The notes: generated from the sequence alone by a model not told the origin. A stretch of 64,000 nt of DNA from Perognathus longimembris pacificus (GCF_023159225.1 NC_063171.1:6038386-6102385); one strand, 5' to 3'. Positions 10,621-22,686 are shown, counted from the stretch's first letter. Made by a program: numbers and translations.

Positions 10621-11575
10621 CTCTTATTCATGGGAAAGCAGAAAACTGGCCTGGCCAGACAATCAGGACAAAGGCTCCTCCCTAAGAGCTTCTGCACCCC
10701 TCACCACGGTGGTGCACAGTCCTGTGTGCTGGGCTGTGGACGTGATGTCACTATGCCTGTGTGCAGTCACATGTGTGGAATCCCTGTGCCATGTATCAGG
10801 GTCCACCCCCCTGGAAGCCTTAAATGTGAACAGTGGACTGATGGCCCCCCAGGGAGCATGGGGGAAGGCGTGTGGGGCCTCAGATGGGGTGTGGGACTGT
10901 CCAGTGATCATGAGAATCACACATCTCTCTCCTGGACAGCTCACCACCCCTGCACCAGGCACCCCAGGCAGGGCCTCAGAGACCCCTCTTATCCAGTGGG
11001 AGCTCTGCTCTTATTGTTTCTTCAGGAAATCTTTGTCATGCTATTTCTCATTTGCTGTTCTTGGCTCCTTCATTCTTGAGAACACTGAGACAAAGAGCCA
11101 GACCCAGGGGGTTAACAGTACCTCAGTGTCCAAACCATACAGAGATAAAAACTGATGCCATGAGATAGCACGGCTTTCACTCCAATGCAGAAGGCTAAGG
11201 AGGATGATATGGCTGGAGCTAGGTGTCAGCACCCAGTGGCAGAGCACTTGCTTAGAGTATGAGATTCTGGGTCTGATGCTAGTGCTGAGGAAAACCAAAA
11301 GAGAAAAAGATATTTATTTTGTGGTCTAAAAGGCTGAGAGTCCAAGACTGGCAGGCAGATCTACTGGTACCAGCTTTGGAGAGAGACTTAAGGACAGGTG
11401 ATGACAATATATGCAAGTGAGGGCAGCAAGCAGGAAGTGGTAGGGGCTAAGGGAATAGAATGGAGGGAGTGAACTCGTTCAGAGTACACTGAATCCACCT
11501 ATGGAATCAGCATTATGAAATCCCCTGTACTATTAACATATGCTAATAAAAAACCAAGTTTTTAAAAAGTCAGGA
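10621..11575. other. mostly unrecognised interval
   Basis: Overlapping open frames of 148-170 codons occur on the plus strand between 10567 and 11155, but they run partly through the MaLR/SINE sequence and show no family resemblance. A degraded ID-like sequence may lie at 11218-11290. Confidence 0.4.
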
Positions 11576-11800
11576 AATTGTGTAGGTGCCAATGGTTCAC
11601 ACCTGTAATCCTAGCTAATCAAGAGGCTGAGATCTGAGGATCATGGTTCCAAGACAGCCCAGGCAGGAAAGTCTGAGAGACTCTCCAAAAACCAGAAGTG
11701 GAGCTGTAGCTCTAAGTGGTAGAGCACTAGCCTTGAGCAAAACAGCTCAGGGACAGCACCCAAGCCCTGAGTTCAAGACTTGCAACTGACAAAAAGAAAA
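11576..11800 (+). repeat. B1-like/Geo composite SINE
   Basis: 'gccaatggttcacacctgta', 'gatctgaggatcatgg', 'cagaagtggagctgtagctc', 'ctgagttcaagacttgc'. Confidence 0.85.
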
Positions 11801-12554
11801 AGGCAGGAAACTAAAGCACTCAGCAATGTTAATCTGTTCTGAGGGCAGCCCCACCCTGCCCCAGCGCCCTAAGGGCCTCCTGCCTACTCCATCACTGCAT
11901 CACTGCACTGAAACTTGAGTCCTAGTCACCACTGGATGTAAGCAATATATCGAGATGTTGCATTTGGCATGGGCCAACATGTGCACCTTGTTCACTTCGA
12001 CTCTGCAAGATCATTTTCTCATTTATTCCTACGAATGTGTAGACAACTCGGATCAGCCCCAGCCTGAGCCGGGCGTGTGCACAGGGGACTCAGGTGTCCA
12101 GCGTGTTTCCACTCAGGCCTGTGACACTGATTGTGCTTCAGGTGGCACCTGGAATTCTACTTTACTGATAACATTTTTAGTGGAATTCAGGATTCATTTT
12201 AAATTATATTTCAATGGTATAGACCTAAATATATCTCAAAATTTACCTGAGGGAAAAAATCCAAGAGGGAAAAAAGTAGGGAGAGAGAGACAGTAGCCTG
12301 GAGGAGACAATGTTCATCTTCTTCCTGACAATTCTGGAAAATAGAGATGGCAGCTCTGTTGAACAACACCTCTGATGACCCTGGAGCAGACCTTCACCAG
12401 GGACAGGTACCCTCCCCTTGGGGTGGACAATAACCCAACCAGATGCCACAACAGCTGAGATTCACCCAAAGGGCGATAAAGGTGCTGATCAGGTGCTATG
12501 ATAGACTGCTGATTTCCAGGCCTCCTTCTCGATCCCTTATTCTAAGAAATCTAC
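11801..12554. other. interval without recognised feature
   Basis: No repeat family or coding sequence was recognised. A CT-rich microsatellite begins at its right end. Confidence 0.45.
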
Positions 12555-12621
12555 CATCATCTCCTTCTCCTCCCCCTCCTTCTCCTCCTCCTCCTCCCCC
12601 TCCTCCTCCTCCCCCCTCATA
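12555..12621. repeat. (CTCCTC)n pyrimidine microsatellite
   Basis: Imperfect CTC/CCCC repeats. They generate an artificial Pro-rich reading frame. Confidence 0.9.
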
Positions 12622-12774
12622 CAGCACATGGCAGTTCTCCCAGACAGGTGTCCGAGGTAGGACCTTATATACCAACCCTCTGGTAGCCAGGAGGCCAACT
12701 GTTCCTTCCTTGGCATGTCACCCTCACTTTCAAATAAACTTTGCCTCTGCTCCTTGTTTCCCTGCCTCAACATT

Positions 12775-12990
12775 TATTATATTATTATTATTATTATTAT
12801 TATTATTTTGCCAGTCCTGGGCCTTGGACTGGGCTCAGGGCCTGAGCACTGCACTTGGCTTCTCTTTGCTCAAGGCTAGCACTCTGCCACTTGAGCCGCA
12901 GTGCCACTTGTGGCCGTTTCCTATATATGTAGTGCTGGGGAATCGAACCCAGGGCTTCATGTATTCAAGTCAAGCACTCTTGCCACTCAA
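12775..12990 (-). repeat. IDL-Geo SINE with (TTA)n tail microsatellite
   Basis: (TTA)n at 12775-12807 abuts the tail side of a reverse dimer ('ttgccagtcctgggccttgg' to 'actcttgccact'). The ID half is truncated at the right. Confidence 0.88.
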
Positions 12991-13454
12991 CATTCTTTAT
13001 TTGGTGGACAAGAGAAGGAACCAAGAGCCCTAGGCAGTATCAAGACTGAATACATCTCTGGGAAGTCTTCCATTTCTATTGCCAGTCTGCCCTTGTATTC
13101 AAGGTGAGAGAACGCAGCAGAGAGCTGGGGCAGGAGCAGCCTGTGAAAGCTTACTCCAAAGTGGGTTAATTGGCTCAGGTCTATTTTAGAGGTAAGGTAG
13201 TATTAAGAGATTACAGGAAGTAAAAAATATTCTACTTGCCCTAAATAGTGTTTAGAAAACTCATGACTATGAGCTTTTTGTTTCTTAAGGTGAATGAATA
13301 AAATAATTCCAGTGATTTTTCAAGTCACTTGGAAGGAATTGGGGTGCTCGGTAGAATAACATAGTTATGTACATTGTGTTCTAGTTATTCTTTCTCATGT
13401 AGGTTTTAATACTTGTTAGATAAGGGGACAATATCTTTCTAGTTTTTCTTCTAA

Positions 13455-13458
<4 letters not shown>

Positions 13459-13507
<49 letters not shown>
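13459..13507. repeat. (GT)n microsatellite
   Basis: About 24 uninterrupted GT units, next to a short reverse composite SINE remnant (13508-13560). Confidence 0.95.
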
Positions 13508-13510
<3 letters not shown>

Positions 13511-13564
13511 GTCCTTAGCCTCCTCAGCAGCTGGAATTACAGGTGTGAGCCACTGGTACCTTCT

Positions 13565-13700
13565 TTTAAAAGAATTTTATAGTCAAGGTGATGTACAGGG
13601 GGGTTATAGTTACATATGTAAAGTAGTGAGTATATTTCTTCTCAAACTTGGTCCCCCCTTGCTCTAATTCTTTTGAATGAGTTCATATTCTCTAGTGCAG
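13565..13700 (-). repeat. L1 3' UTR fragment
   Basis: 'aaggtgatgtacaggggggt', 'agtgagtatatttcttctc' match the reverse-strand L1 3' end also seen at about 32575-32640 and 37265-37330. Confidence 0.6.
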
Positions 13701-13904
13701 TTGGATCCCTAAAGGGTTATAGGATTTTCTGGAACTATGTAGAAAAGGCTACAATTCTAGTATGGTACTGTGAACTTGAAAAATTCATGAGAACTTAAAA
13801 GAAAAACCATGTAAAGTTTCTATAAATACTGTAGTCTGTAAGGGCTAATCTGAGAACCTGAGGGACAGAATATAAGTTTTAGTGTTAAAATTATAACAGC
13901 TTCT

Positions 13905-14109
13905 GGGCTGGGGATATAGCCTAGTGGCAAGAGTGCCTGCCTCGGATACACGAGGCCCTAGGTTCGATTCCCCAGCACCACATATACAGAAAACGGCCAG
14001 AAGCGGCGCTGTGGCTCAAGTGGCAGAGTGCTAGCCTTGAGCAAAAAGAAGCCAGGGACAGTGCTCAGGCCCTAAGTCCAAGGCCCAGGACTGGCCAAAA
14101 AAAAAAAAA
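13905..14109 (+). repeat. IDL-Geo dimeric SINE
   Basis: Young-looking complete dimer flanked by the exact 18-bp duplication aaaattataacagcttct at 13887-13904 and 14110-14127. Confidence 0.97.
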
Positions 14110-14319
14110 AAATTATAACAGCTTCTAAACCCTGGTGATGACTCCGTGCTAGAGGGCTGCACCCCCACTTGTGAGACTAGTTTCTTGTAGTTTGACATTT
14201 AAAAATATAGGGCGCTCTTGTTCCCCTCTGTACCTAGGTAGCAACCATGGTAATGGACAGTAAAAAATGATCATAGTCATAGACTATAGAAACAACCATA
14301 ATAGTAGTAGAAATGCCAT

Positions 14320-14833
14320 TGTAACTGTTGGGTTGGTTTACTTATGATTGAGTACTGGATTATTTTAGCCTGCTCAAGCTTGCTTAGTGGTAATGGGAAA
14401 ATATGGTAGCAATTGTTAAAATAAAATTGGTACTAGGTCAGCCTGACTGCAGAATTCTGCTTCTGTAAATGGTTTGCTTAACCCATTTGTGACTTACTCT
14501 ACCCCCTGCATCAGTGCTATGTGACCACCTGCTGTCAGTTCCTGATACCAAGGCCAGTTCCTGATATCAAAGCCAAAATAGGTAACTGAGAGGGTAGATA
14601 GCCAATAGAAATAGGACAAGACTTGCTTGCTAAATGCCATCCAATAAAGTATCTGCCAAGTTGGAAATACCCTGCCCCTGTGTAATCACAATAAAAACCC
14701 TGCCTATCTGAGGGTCAGCACTCTCAATCCAGACCTGCTGCATTGGTGATGGTTGAGAGCTTACAATAAAGACTCTCATGCCTTTGCATCGGAATTGGCT
14801 CCATGGTAGTCTTTGGGAAATCTGGGCATAACA
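14320..14833 (+). repeat. class I-like (ERV1) solo LTR
   Basis: The right end is 'gggcataaca', identical to the last 10 bases of the gammaretrovirus-like LTR ending at 15622. A TATA-like 'ataaaaacc' (14691) lies 74 bp before AATAAA (14765-14770), the usual R-region spacing, and U5 is about 63 bp. The left boundary (a TG near 14320) is a guess and no internal retroviral sequence follows. Confidence 0.6.
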
Positions 14834-15231
14834 AGTCCTGGAGGCAGATAGCAAGTAATTATTTTTTTTTGAAAAGAAACTACTGAAGGTCAAATAAGGA
14901 TGAGATGTTTGCATTAGGACCAATACCTCCACTTCTGTCTCACTATGAAAAAAAAACTTCCCTCTAGATGGATACAGCCAATAATGTAATTTTTCCCATC
15001 TTTCCCCATCCTTGGCCAGAAGACTGTCTCCCCCAAGAACTTAGGGCAGATGCTGGCCTCCTGACAGCTGTGTGGCCCAGAGGCAGAGGTTCCCTTCCGG
15101 TGTGGAGCCCCAGCCTAGGGATGGAGGGTCTCCTTGGGCACAGGACCACCTACAGTATGAGAACCCACACCCTTGCCTGCATCTTGCAGTCATGGTCCCA
15201 TGCTGGGAGAGGCAAGCTGAGAACTGAACAT

Positions 15232-15622
15232 TGAAGAGTTAAAGTAAACCCCAATTTCAAGCAGCCCCCATTTTGTTGATTGTTTAAACTATGAGTAACC
15301 CAGGCCACCAATTATCCCAGCTAGCAGAACAAGGCTCAGCGGGTCAGGAAATGCTTAACTCTAACCGCCCCGGAATGTCTCTAGCCCTCAGCCAATCAGA
15401 CTGGTACCCATATCCTAATCTTGCTTGAACACCTGATTGCTGTAACTTTTGTTTTTTTGCCTTTATAAGCCTTGTGAAATCTCAGCTCCGGGCCTTCCTC
15501 CTAACCTCTGCTGTGTCGGTGGGTAGGACGAGGCCCGATCTGCGGCTTGCCTGAATAAAGCTTCGCTTTTGCATTTTGGAACGTCTGGCTCTTGGTGGTC
15601 TTCTCGTGACTTGGGCATAACA
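15232..15622 (+). mobile_element. 5' LTR of gammaretrovirus-like provirus (ERV1)
   Basis: 391-bp TG...CA LTR. A CCAAT-type 'gccaatcag' lies at 15391, a TATA box 'tttataag' at 15462-15469 and AATAAA at 15554-15559. Its partner, minus the nested insertion, is 22698-22761 plus 27176-27501 (390 bp). A related copy at 27684-28102 suggests the true start might be up to about 12 bp further left. No clean 4-bp target duplication was found (acat before; aaca after). Confidence 0.9.
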
Positions 15623-15624
15623 GT

Positions 15625-15642
15625 TGGGGGCTCATCCGGGAT
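15625..15642 (+). other. primer-binding site, tRNA-Pro type
   Basis: TGGGGGCTCATCCGGGAT begins two bases after the LTR's CA end. This is the proline-tRNA primer site typical of gammaretroviruses, with one difference from the usual sequence (A where G is common). Confidence 0.92.
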
Positions 15643-15771
15643 AGCCCAAGAGACCCCTGAGACCCCAGACTCTGAAGGTAAGAAAACAGCGCTGTTGACT
15701 TGTCTTGTCCTGTCATTTGTCTGTCTGTTTTGCTTCTTCCTTGAGGACGGCCGTTCTGACTCGTATTTCTT

Positions 15772-15981
15772 TTTTTTTTTTTTTTTTTTGGCCAGTCCTG
15801 GGGCTTGGACTCTGGGCCTGAGCACTGTCCCTGGCTTCTTTTTGCTCAAGGCTAGCACTTTGCCACTTGAGCCACAGCACCACTTTTGACCATTTTCTGT
15901 ATATGTGGTGCTGGGGAATCGAACCCAGGGCCTCATGTATATGAGGCAGGCACTCTTGCCACTAGGCCATATCCCCAGCCC
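15772..15981 (-). repeat. IDL-Geo SINE inside proviral leader
   Basis: Reverse dimer with long T tail, flanked by the exact 16-bp duplication ctgactcgtatttctt (15756-15771 and 15982-15997). It interrupts the region between primer site and gag, so the provirus predates it. Confidence 0.97.
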
Positions 15982-15995
15982 CTGACTCGTATTTC

Positions 15996-16967
15996 TTGAA
16001 GGGGTTGTTGAAGCAGACCTGCTTACACGGCAATCCTGGAGGGACTGGGGGTTGCCCCAGATCCTACACCTTGAAGGGGGACCCCTGGAACTCCGCCTTG
16101 ATACTTGTAGGGCGAAAGTCAGTTTGGTTTTTGGCCGGAACTGACTGGGAGAGCCTCCTAACTGAGGCTCGACCCGCCCACCTTGATCTTGGGTCTGCTC
16201 CTTCTGTCCCTTCACAGGAGTCAGCGGACCAACTTGGGAGATCTCCACCTCATAGGTCACCTCGACCACTTTGTAAATCACAGGCCTGCTTTTATTTCCT
16301 TGTTACTGTCATTATTTTCCTGTTTTTCATTTTATTGTGGACTGAAGGACTAACGAGACTGGGGAGAATGGGTAATGTACCATCTAGCCCCCTAGACTTG
16401 ACCCTAGCCTACTGGAAGGAGGTTAAGGAGATAGCTCAGAACCAGAGTGTGGCCATTAAGAAGGAAAAGTGGATCACCTTGTGTAAGTCAGAATGGCCCG
16501 CCTTTGAGGGAGCTAATTGGCCACCCGAGGGGAGCTTTGACATAGGTAAGATCAGGACTTTGCAATGCCTAATCTACACCCCTCGTTCGGGCCATCCAGA
16601 TAAGAGAGAAACCAAGAAGGAAGAGAGGAAATTGTACCCACCTGTCCTCCAGGGAGGAAGCATGGAGGAGGAAATGTTTTCCCCTCCATATTCCCCACCC
16701 CAGTTAGCTCTACAAGAGGAGGACTCTGAGGAAAATGTTTCAGCTGTGCCCTCCGCTCCAGAGGGTCCCGCCCAGTCAACTCACTGGCGCTGGCAGCCCA
16801 GGACACGGACATGTCAGCCGCAAGTCCTGACCCGCAGCGGCCGACAGGGGCAGAAGCGGGGGCCAATCCAAGCCACCCGCAGGCGGCGGGGAATGACCCC
16901 ACTGCACAGCGCTGTCCTCTGTGTTGTTTGTGAGTCTGACAGTCTCTTTTGTGTCAAACCTGCATAA
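15996..16967 (+). pseudogene. truncated gag-like frame with hydrophobic N-terminal extension
   Basis: One 323-codon open frame. The gag start is most plausibly the ATG at 16368 (residue 125). It opens Met-Gly, giving a myristoylation-type N terminus, and the next 70 residues (tryptophans at 16, 35, 43 and 51 of the short form) resemble a gammaretroviral matrix domain. A Pro-rich stretch follows with a PSAP late-domain-type motif (residues 128-131 of the short form), then an Arg-rich end and a stop. No capsid or nucleocapsid follows, so the 199-residue product is a fragment. The in-frame 124-residue extension has an uninterrupted hydrophobic segment at residues 99-115, directly before the gag Met. 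That is the place where some gammaretroviruses carry the membrane anchor of the glycosylated Gag form. The extension's own start is lost or masked by the SINE at 15772-15981. Whether it is expressed is unknown. Confidence 0.7.
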
Positions 16968-18264
16968 CCTGTTTTGTTATCTTGTCCCTTGTTTGTTGGC
17001 GCCATCAGTTTATAAATTAGTAGATTGTTTATGGCATAAAGATGTACAGGCGACAGCTCACAATCAGAGTCTGTGTGTCCTCAAAAAGAACTCTGGGGGA
17101 CCCCCACCCAGCCTTCTTCAGCAGAAAATTATTTGGTGTGCTAAAATGTTTTGCTATCAAGCCCTGGAAAATGAGGCTGGAGAATGCTAAAATAATTTGT
17201 TAAAAGTTTTGTCTTAAAATTTGCGTGTTGCAGGAGTAAGATTGGCAAAAATATCTCTTGCCACTGGAAAATGTACAGCTGATGTTTATTTTGCGTGCTT
17301 TAAGATCTTTTGAATATGTATTGAATATGTATGTGTGTGTGTGCATGTGTGAGTGTGAACATGTTCAAGACTGTTAGTATGATGTAAAATTGAGTGAGTT
17401 TAAGTTTAAATTCAAATGGTCATCAAGTTTGGGCATTACCAAATGCTTTAAAGTATTATTGCATTGTTTTAAAGAGGAACTATAGTTAAAAATGTTTAAT
17501 TAAAAAAAATCAGAGCTAAGTGTCAGAAATTTGGATGTAAAGGTTTATCACTGTTAAAAAAACAACCTGCTTGAGTTTCTCAGTCAAAGACCAATAGGAA
17601 AGGACAGGAAAAACCTGGGACAGGCCTGTGTGCCTATCCACAGGAGTGAGGGGTGATCTGGCAAAGGTGCAGCTTAGCCAGCCCATGTGGTGGCACAGGC
17701 CCTGGAGGGAATCTGCATGGTGGGACAGCCATAAGGGGGCGCCCATTCATGGTGGAAAAGGACAAGCAGGCACCAAGACAGTTCATCAAGCTCTGAGGAG
17801 TAGGATGGAGATAAGCCTTTCAGTTGGACAGGCCAATGGAGGCCTTTCTTTTGTCTCTTTTGTTTTCAAGTGAACTTTGGAAACCTGGTGGTAAAAATGA
17901 ATGATTTGACTGGAATTTCTAAAACTGACCCATGAGAGGTACTAAGAATTGGAAAAGTTTTTTAAATGGTTAAAAAGTTTATTTATCTTATGTGATTCGA
18001 TTCCTGTGCTATTTTTGTAATTTGGATTTTAAAGGATATATATTAAACTAATGGGGATAGACGTAAACTCTCATTAACTCTCTGTATGTAGGAAGAAATG
18101 GCAAAATGGGCTAACGTTTCTCACTAATCTATTGGAAAGCTAAATGGATAAGTATTTCTAGTTTTGTAATTGTAATTCTTACATTAAGGAAAAATTGTCA
18201 TTTGAGTTCAAAGGTCTTCATGCCATGCAGTAACTGGGACTGAAGAAAATAAAAAGGCTCTTTT
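16968..18264 (+). mobile_element. provirus interior, noncoding part 1
   Basis: No long frame and no recognised retroviral domain. The part from about 17080 to 18190 is repeated, diverged, at 35860-37030, which confirms it as part of the element and not a random insertion. A GT-rich stretch lies at 17333-17360. Confidence 0.75.
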
Positions 18265-18280
18265 AAAACAAGCAGCCTGG

Positions 18281-18964
18281 CTGATATCTGTCATCTACAG
18301 AGAACTCAAAAAACTAAGCCCCTCTAAGCCCAATAAACCTATTAGGAAATGGTCAAAGGAGCTAAAGAGAGACTTCACAAGAGAAGATATAAAAATGGCA
18401 AAGAAACACATGAGGAAATGCTCAATATCCCTGCTAGTAAAGGAAATGCAAATAAAAACAACCCTGAGATACCACCTCACCCCAGTTAGAATGGCCTATA
18501 CTCTGAACTCAGGCAACAACAAATGCTGGAGGGGGTGCGGGGAAAGAGGAACCCTTCTCCATTGTTGGTGGGAGTGCAAATTAGTACAACCACTTTGGAG
18601 AACAGTATGGAGGTTTCTCAAAAAGCTCAATATAGACCTACCCTATGACCCAGCCATACCACTCCTAGGCATCTATCCTAAACAGCAAACCCCAAGATAT
18701 CAAAAAGACATTTGTACTTCCATGTTTATCGCGGCACAATTCACAATAGCCAAAATATGGAAACAACCCAGATGCCCCTCCACAGACGAATGGATCCAAA
18801 AACTATGGTACTTATACACAATGGAATACTACATAGCGATTAGGAATGGTGAAATATTGTTATTCCCAGGGAAATGGTCAGAACTTGAACAAATAAGGTT
18901 GAGCGAGACAAGCCTAGAACATAGAAAACAAAGGGGCATGATCTCCCTGATATATGACTGTTAA
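18281..18964 (+). pseudogene. L1 ORF2 C-terminal fragment
   Basis: Open from the truncation point to the natural stop (about 227 codons). It encodes the C-terminal part of ORF2p, after the endonuclease and reverse transcriptase domains. The Cys-rich motif C-x3-C-x7-H-x4-C ([18 protein letters not shown]) is intact, followed by '[10 protein letters not shown]' and '[11 protein letters not shown]' blocks typical of L1. It has no catalytic domain and no promoter of its own, so it is a retrotransposition relic. It is close in sequence to the copy at 30584-31783. Confidence 0.95.
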
Positions 18965-19454
18965 CAAAGGGAGACGGAGAGACAGTAGAGACCAAGTCTG
19001 TGAAACAAAAACTGCTTGTCAAATAGTATTCCCCACAGGATTGGGGCGATGATCCAACAGTATGTAACTAAAACCAAACAATTACTCAACATATAAAGGT
19101 CAAAAATTGACCTTTCAGGGTAATACAATAGCTCAAAAGCTAGGTATGTACGTTCATATAAGACTACTGTCGACATATGGTCTAATATCGACATTATATT
19201 TAAAGCCCTAGGCGAACTTTCTTGGGCGTGGCCACGTGGCTACTGTATATGTTCTTGATACATTGTATATTGTATATATGTCTACCTGACCTAGAGAAGA
19301 GATAGAAAAACAGGACGTAAGATATCACAAGAAATGTACACACTGCCCTACTATGTAACTGTACCCTTTTTGCACAACACCTTGTCAAAAAATTTGTGTT
19401 CAATTAATAAACAAATAAACTAAAAAAAAATCACAGTGCTAAAAAAACAACAAA
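18281..19454 (+). mobile_element. 5'-truncated L1 inserted in the provirus
   Basis: Flanked by the exact 16-bp duplication aaaacaagcagcctgg (18265-18280 and 19455-19470). It starts inside ORF2, continues through a 3' UTR of about 0.49 kb, and ends in an A-rich tail after 'caattaataaacaaataaac'. Insertion into the proviral interior shows the provirus is older than this L1. Confidence 0.95.
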
Positions 19455-20535
19455 AAAACAAGCAGCCTGGAGGCAAAGGGCGGCACCTGGTTTCAGAATG
19501 CCTGTAAGCTTCAGAGTTTTTCCAATGCAAATAAAAGCTCAAGTGTTAGTGTTAAAGCAGAGGTTAGTAAAAAAGACTTTGGAAATCAAGAATGCATTTC
19601 TAGATAAGAAATTTGGAAGTAAAATTGCCCTAAATGATTGTTGCAAAGTGAAAAAAGGAAAATTATGGCTACCAAAATGAGTGTTTAATTGCCATTCCAG
19701 TTTGTTTGTAGGTTTTTTGGTAACAGTTTCCAGCAGGCCCACAGAGAAGGACAGGTGATTCCTACAAGTTTGTCAAGATGTAACATTGGCCTTTAATAAG
19801 TTCTAGGTAAGAGCATGCTTAAAAACTACTTCTGTGTGGACCACCTTGTTGCTTTAATTGGAGTAAAGTGGCCTCTTGTAAGACTCGTTGATCTGAAATC
19901 TCCGGTTCGAAGCCAGCCCCGGCAGAGAAATGTCCCTGTGAGAGACTTATCTCTAATCAGCCAGCAGAGTGCTGGGAACAGAGTTGTGTGGAGCTCAACG
20001 TGGCAGAGTGCTAGCCTTGAGCTGGAGAACTGAAGGACAGCACTGAGGCCCTGAGTCCAAGTCCAGTGAAAATTCATTCCTGGGACAAAAGTGATGGACC
20101 ATCCAGAGGCAGTAAGCCACTGCTTGGATGGCAGAGATGGTGTCAGATCCTAGAGTCACTCCTGTTTGGCCTTTCAAAAGTTAATCAAAGCCGGGAAGTC
20201 CTAGAAGAATAGTTCGTAAGCATGCCTTTCTAATGCCCATGTGTGTCTACTGGGCAGGAACTTGCCAGTTCTGTGATAGTGGGTAGTAAGGGTAAGTTTC
20301 TCAAATGGGAGGATAGTTTAAAGATCCTAACCCTCTGCATGTGCTCAAAGCCCTAACTGGCAGTCAATTTTGAGCTGGTACACCTGTTCAAGAAAGCTTG
20401 TAGACCTGAGATTGTGTTATTACTGAGATCTGTTAAAGGCAAAGGTAATGTAGGCATTTTTTAAGTAATCAGAGATCAGTTCCCCAGCCAGTCAGGAAAA
20501 AGCTTTTACAAACTAGAATGTTAAAAGGCTACACT

Positions 20536-20745
20536 GCAGTAGCCCAAAAAGAAATGTTGAATGTAATTTCCAGTTTGGAGTAAAGCTCCTAATGGACATC
20601 TGATCCTGCAGCCCCTTGGTAAAGTAGACTAAGGTTATAGGCAGTAGCCCAAAAAGAAATGTTGAATGTAATTTCCAGTTTGGAGTAAAGCTCCTAATGG
20701 ACATCTGATCCTGCAGCCCCTTGGTAAAGTAGACTAAGGTTATAG
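20536..20745 (+). repeat. 105-bp perfect tandem duplication
   Basis: Units 20536-20640 and 20641-20745 appear identical base for base, from 'gcagtagcccaaaaag' to 'actaaggttatag'. The lack of differences implies a recent duplication within the old provirus. Confidence 0.97.
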
Positions 20746-22686
20746 GTTCCTGGCTAGGTAAGGTCAATGTCCTTGAGTCAGCCTGAAGAAGTTACAGAAG
20801 ATGGATGATCTTTGCCCATCAGCCTCCCCCTTTAGGACCAAGGGACCAGAGTTGTTTTTGGGAAGATGAGGCAGGTTAAACTAGAGGCATGGAAAACAGA
20901 GGTAACCATGTACAGAAACTGCACTTGTGAGAAACGGTTACAGGCCAAGCCTTCTATGTTGGCTTAAAAAAAATCCTAGCCTTATTGGAAATATCTGATT
21001 TAAACTTATTGCCCTGGCAAAATGACCCAAGGGTCATTGATTGCCTAAAGCTGTCTTGACATTCAGTGATGTGCCAGCCTACAAAAGCTAGTGTGCTTAA
21101 GAAGGAATCAGGAAACTTAGGTTAAGCTTCTCTAACCAGTCTATGGAGAAAGTTGCAGGTAACCCAGCAGAAGGTGTGATATTCTACTGGAACCACTGGG
21201 AGCCACTGCTGCCTGACACCACCATGGCCCCTGCCCATTCCATTTGAGTAAGGATCAAGGACAGTCTAACAGTCATCTGGAAGAATCTACATCTTCAGAT
21301 GGGACTCTATCACACGCAGCTGATTTCTGCTGGAAAGTGCTTTGGATCTGCTAAAACTAAATTTTTTTGGGGGGGACATTCTTGAGTTGACTGGAGTTAA
21401 GTAGATCTATTAAGAAAATTGGATATTGTAAGAAATTTTCAAGCAGACTGGCCTGCTGCTAAATTCAAAGCATGTATGACAGGCTGGAGAGTCACTTGCA
21501 GGCAATGCCTGGGGTGGGAGGTGTGTCCAAGAGTATTAAAATGTGTCCAGATGGATTAGGGTGTGACCTCAGAAGAAAGGGAGGTAACTGCCATCAGGTG
21601 TGTCAGGTACCAAGGTAACTGGACAGAGATTTAAACTGCTGGGGGCATCTTCATGGAGCCCTCCTGGGGGTGGATCTTACAGATGCCATTGGCCAACTTT
21701 AGGCACTTAGAGGCACTGGAAACTGGAGAAATCCACTCTAAAATAGGAACTCATGATAGTTGGCTCTGTTCTGGCTTCTTAGGAGCAGCAGTCCCATTGG
21801 ACTGACCCTTCCCCACCTTTGTTTTCCCCAAAAGCCTGTGGGTGGAGTCACAGTAAATTGCCTTGATGTGTTGAGATAAACCGGATTCTACAAACCAGAG
21901 GAAAAGAAAATATAGACAGTTTAAAACTCTAGCAGCAAAGAAGCCCAGGAAATATAAAGAGGAAAGTTAGTATAGAAAGCCTTGGAGAAAGGGATAGAGA
22001 AAACAAAATGGTTTCCTCTGGATAAGAAAGGGATTTAAAAAGTAAATTGTCACAGAATGTTCCAGTAAGTTGCTGATGGCATGAGGAAGTAGAAGATGGT
22101 GTGAGTGGGGATATGTTAAATTTTAGAAGACACAGATTATAAAACTGTATAAGGAAAGACTTTAGAAAGAATTGGGGAAACAAAAATGTTTCCTTTAGAT
22201 TAAAAGGTTTTGGCATGTTAAAAGTGAGAAAGACGATCCCTAGAAAGTTTGAGTAACAAATGGTATCAGTATGTCTTAAAATTAGAGCATATGAGTAAAG
22301 TTGGTATGTAATCAAATTGGCTATAATATAAATAGGGTCAGAATTGAGGCTTTGGTGTAAAACTATGTTTATCTGTACCTGCATCTGCAGGGCTAAGGGA
22401 CTTGTGTGATGTCATCTAAATGTTATTCCTAATTTGCAATCGCATTTGTTATGAGCTTTTATCGTCCCCTCAGAGCCCTATAGCAAGTCCACCAAGAGAT
22501 CTGGCTCAAGCTAAAGGCCCTTTATGAGACTGGATCTCCTCCTGAGCCACACCCGCTACCAACTGAGTAAAGTGCCACCAACAACTTAAGGTATTGCAGG
22601 CACAATACCAACCTGTTCCTGCCGATTCTGTCAGAATCAAACTAATAAGCAAGGAGAACCATGATTGGTTCTCGAGTTACCTATCA

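Noticed and set aside
10567..11155. two overlapping plus-strand frames of 170 and 148 codons
   Set aside because: They overlap each other and MaLR/SINE sequence, lack a recognisable family, and a comparable frame exists on the opposite strand.
12443..13033. 196-codon Pro/Ser-rich open frame
   Set aside because: Produced by the pyrimidine microsatellite at 12555-12621, a TTA repeat and a SINE; no coding evidence.
13461..13667. open frame rich in Cys-Val repeats
   Set aside because: Translation of (GT)n.
15228..15231. 4-bp target duplication for the outer provirus
   Set aside because: acat on the left and aaca/acac on the right do not match exactly; aaca occurs one base off. The left LTR edge itself is uncertain by about 12 bp.
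15463..16281. 272-codon open frame on the reverse strand
   Set aside because: It runs antisense through the proviral LTR, a SINE and the gag leader. The middle is translated SINE with a Lys run from the poly-A tail. It is an artefact of repeats.
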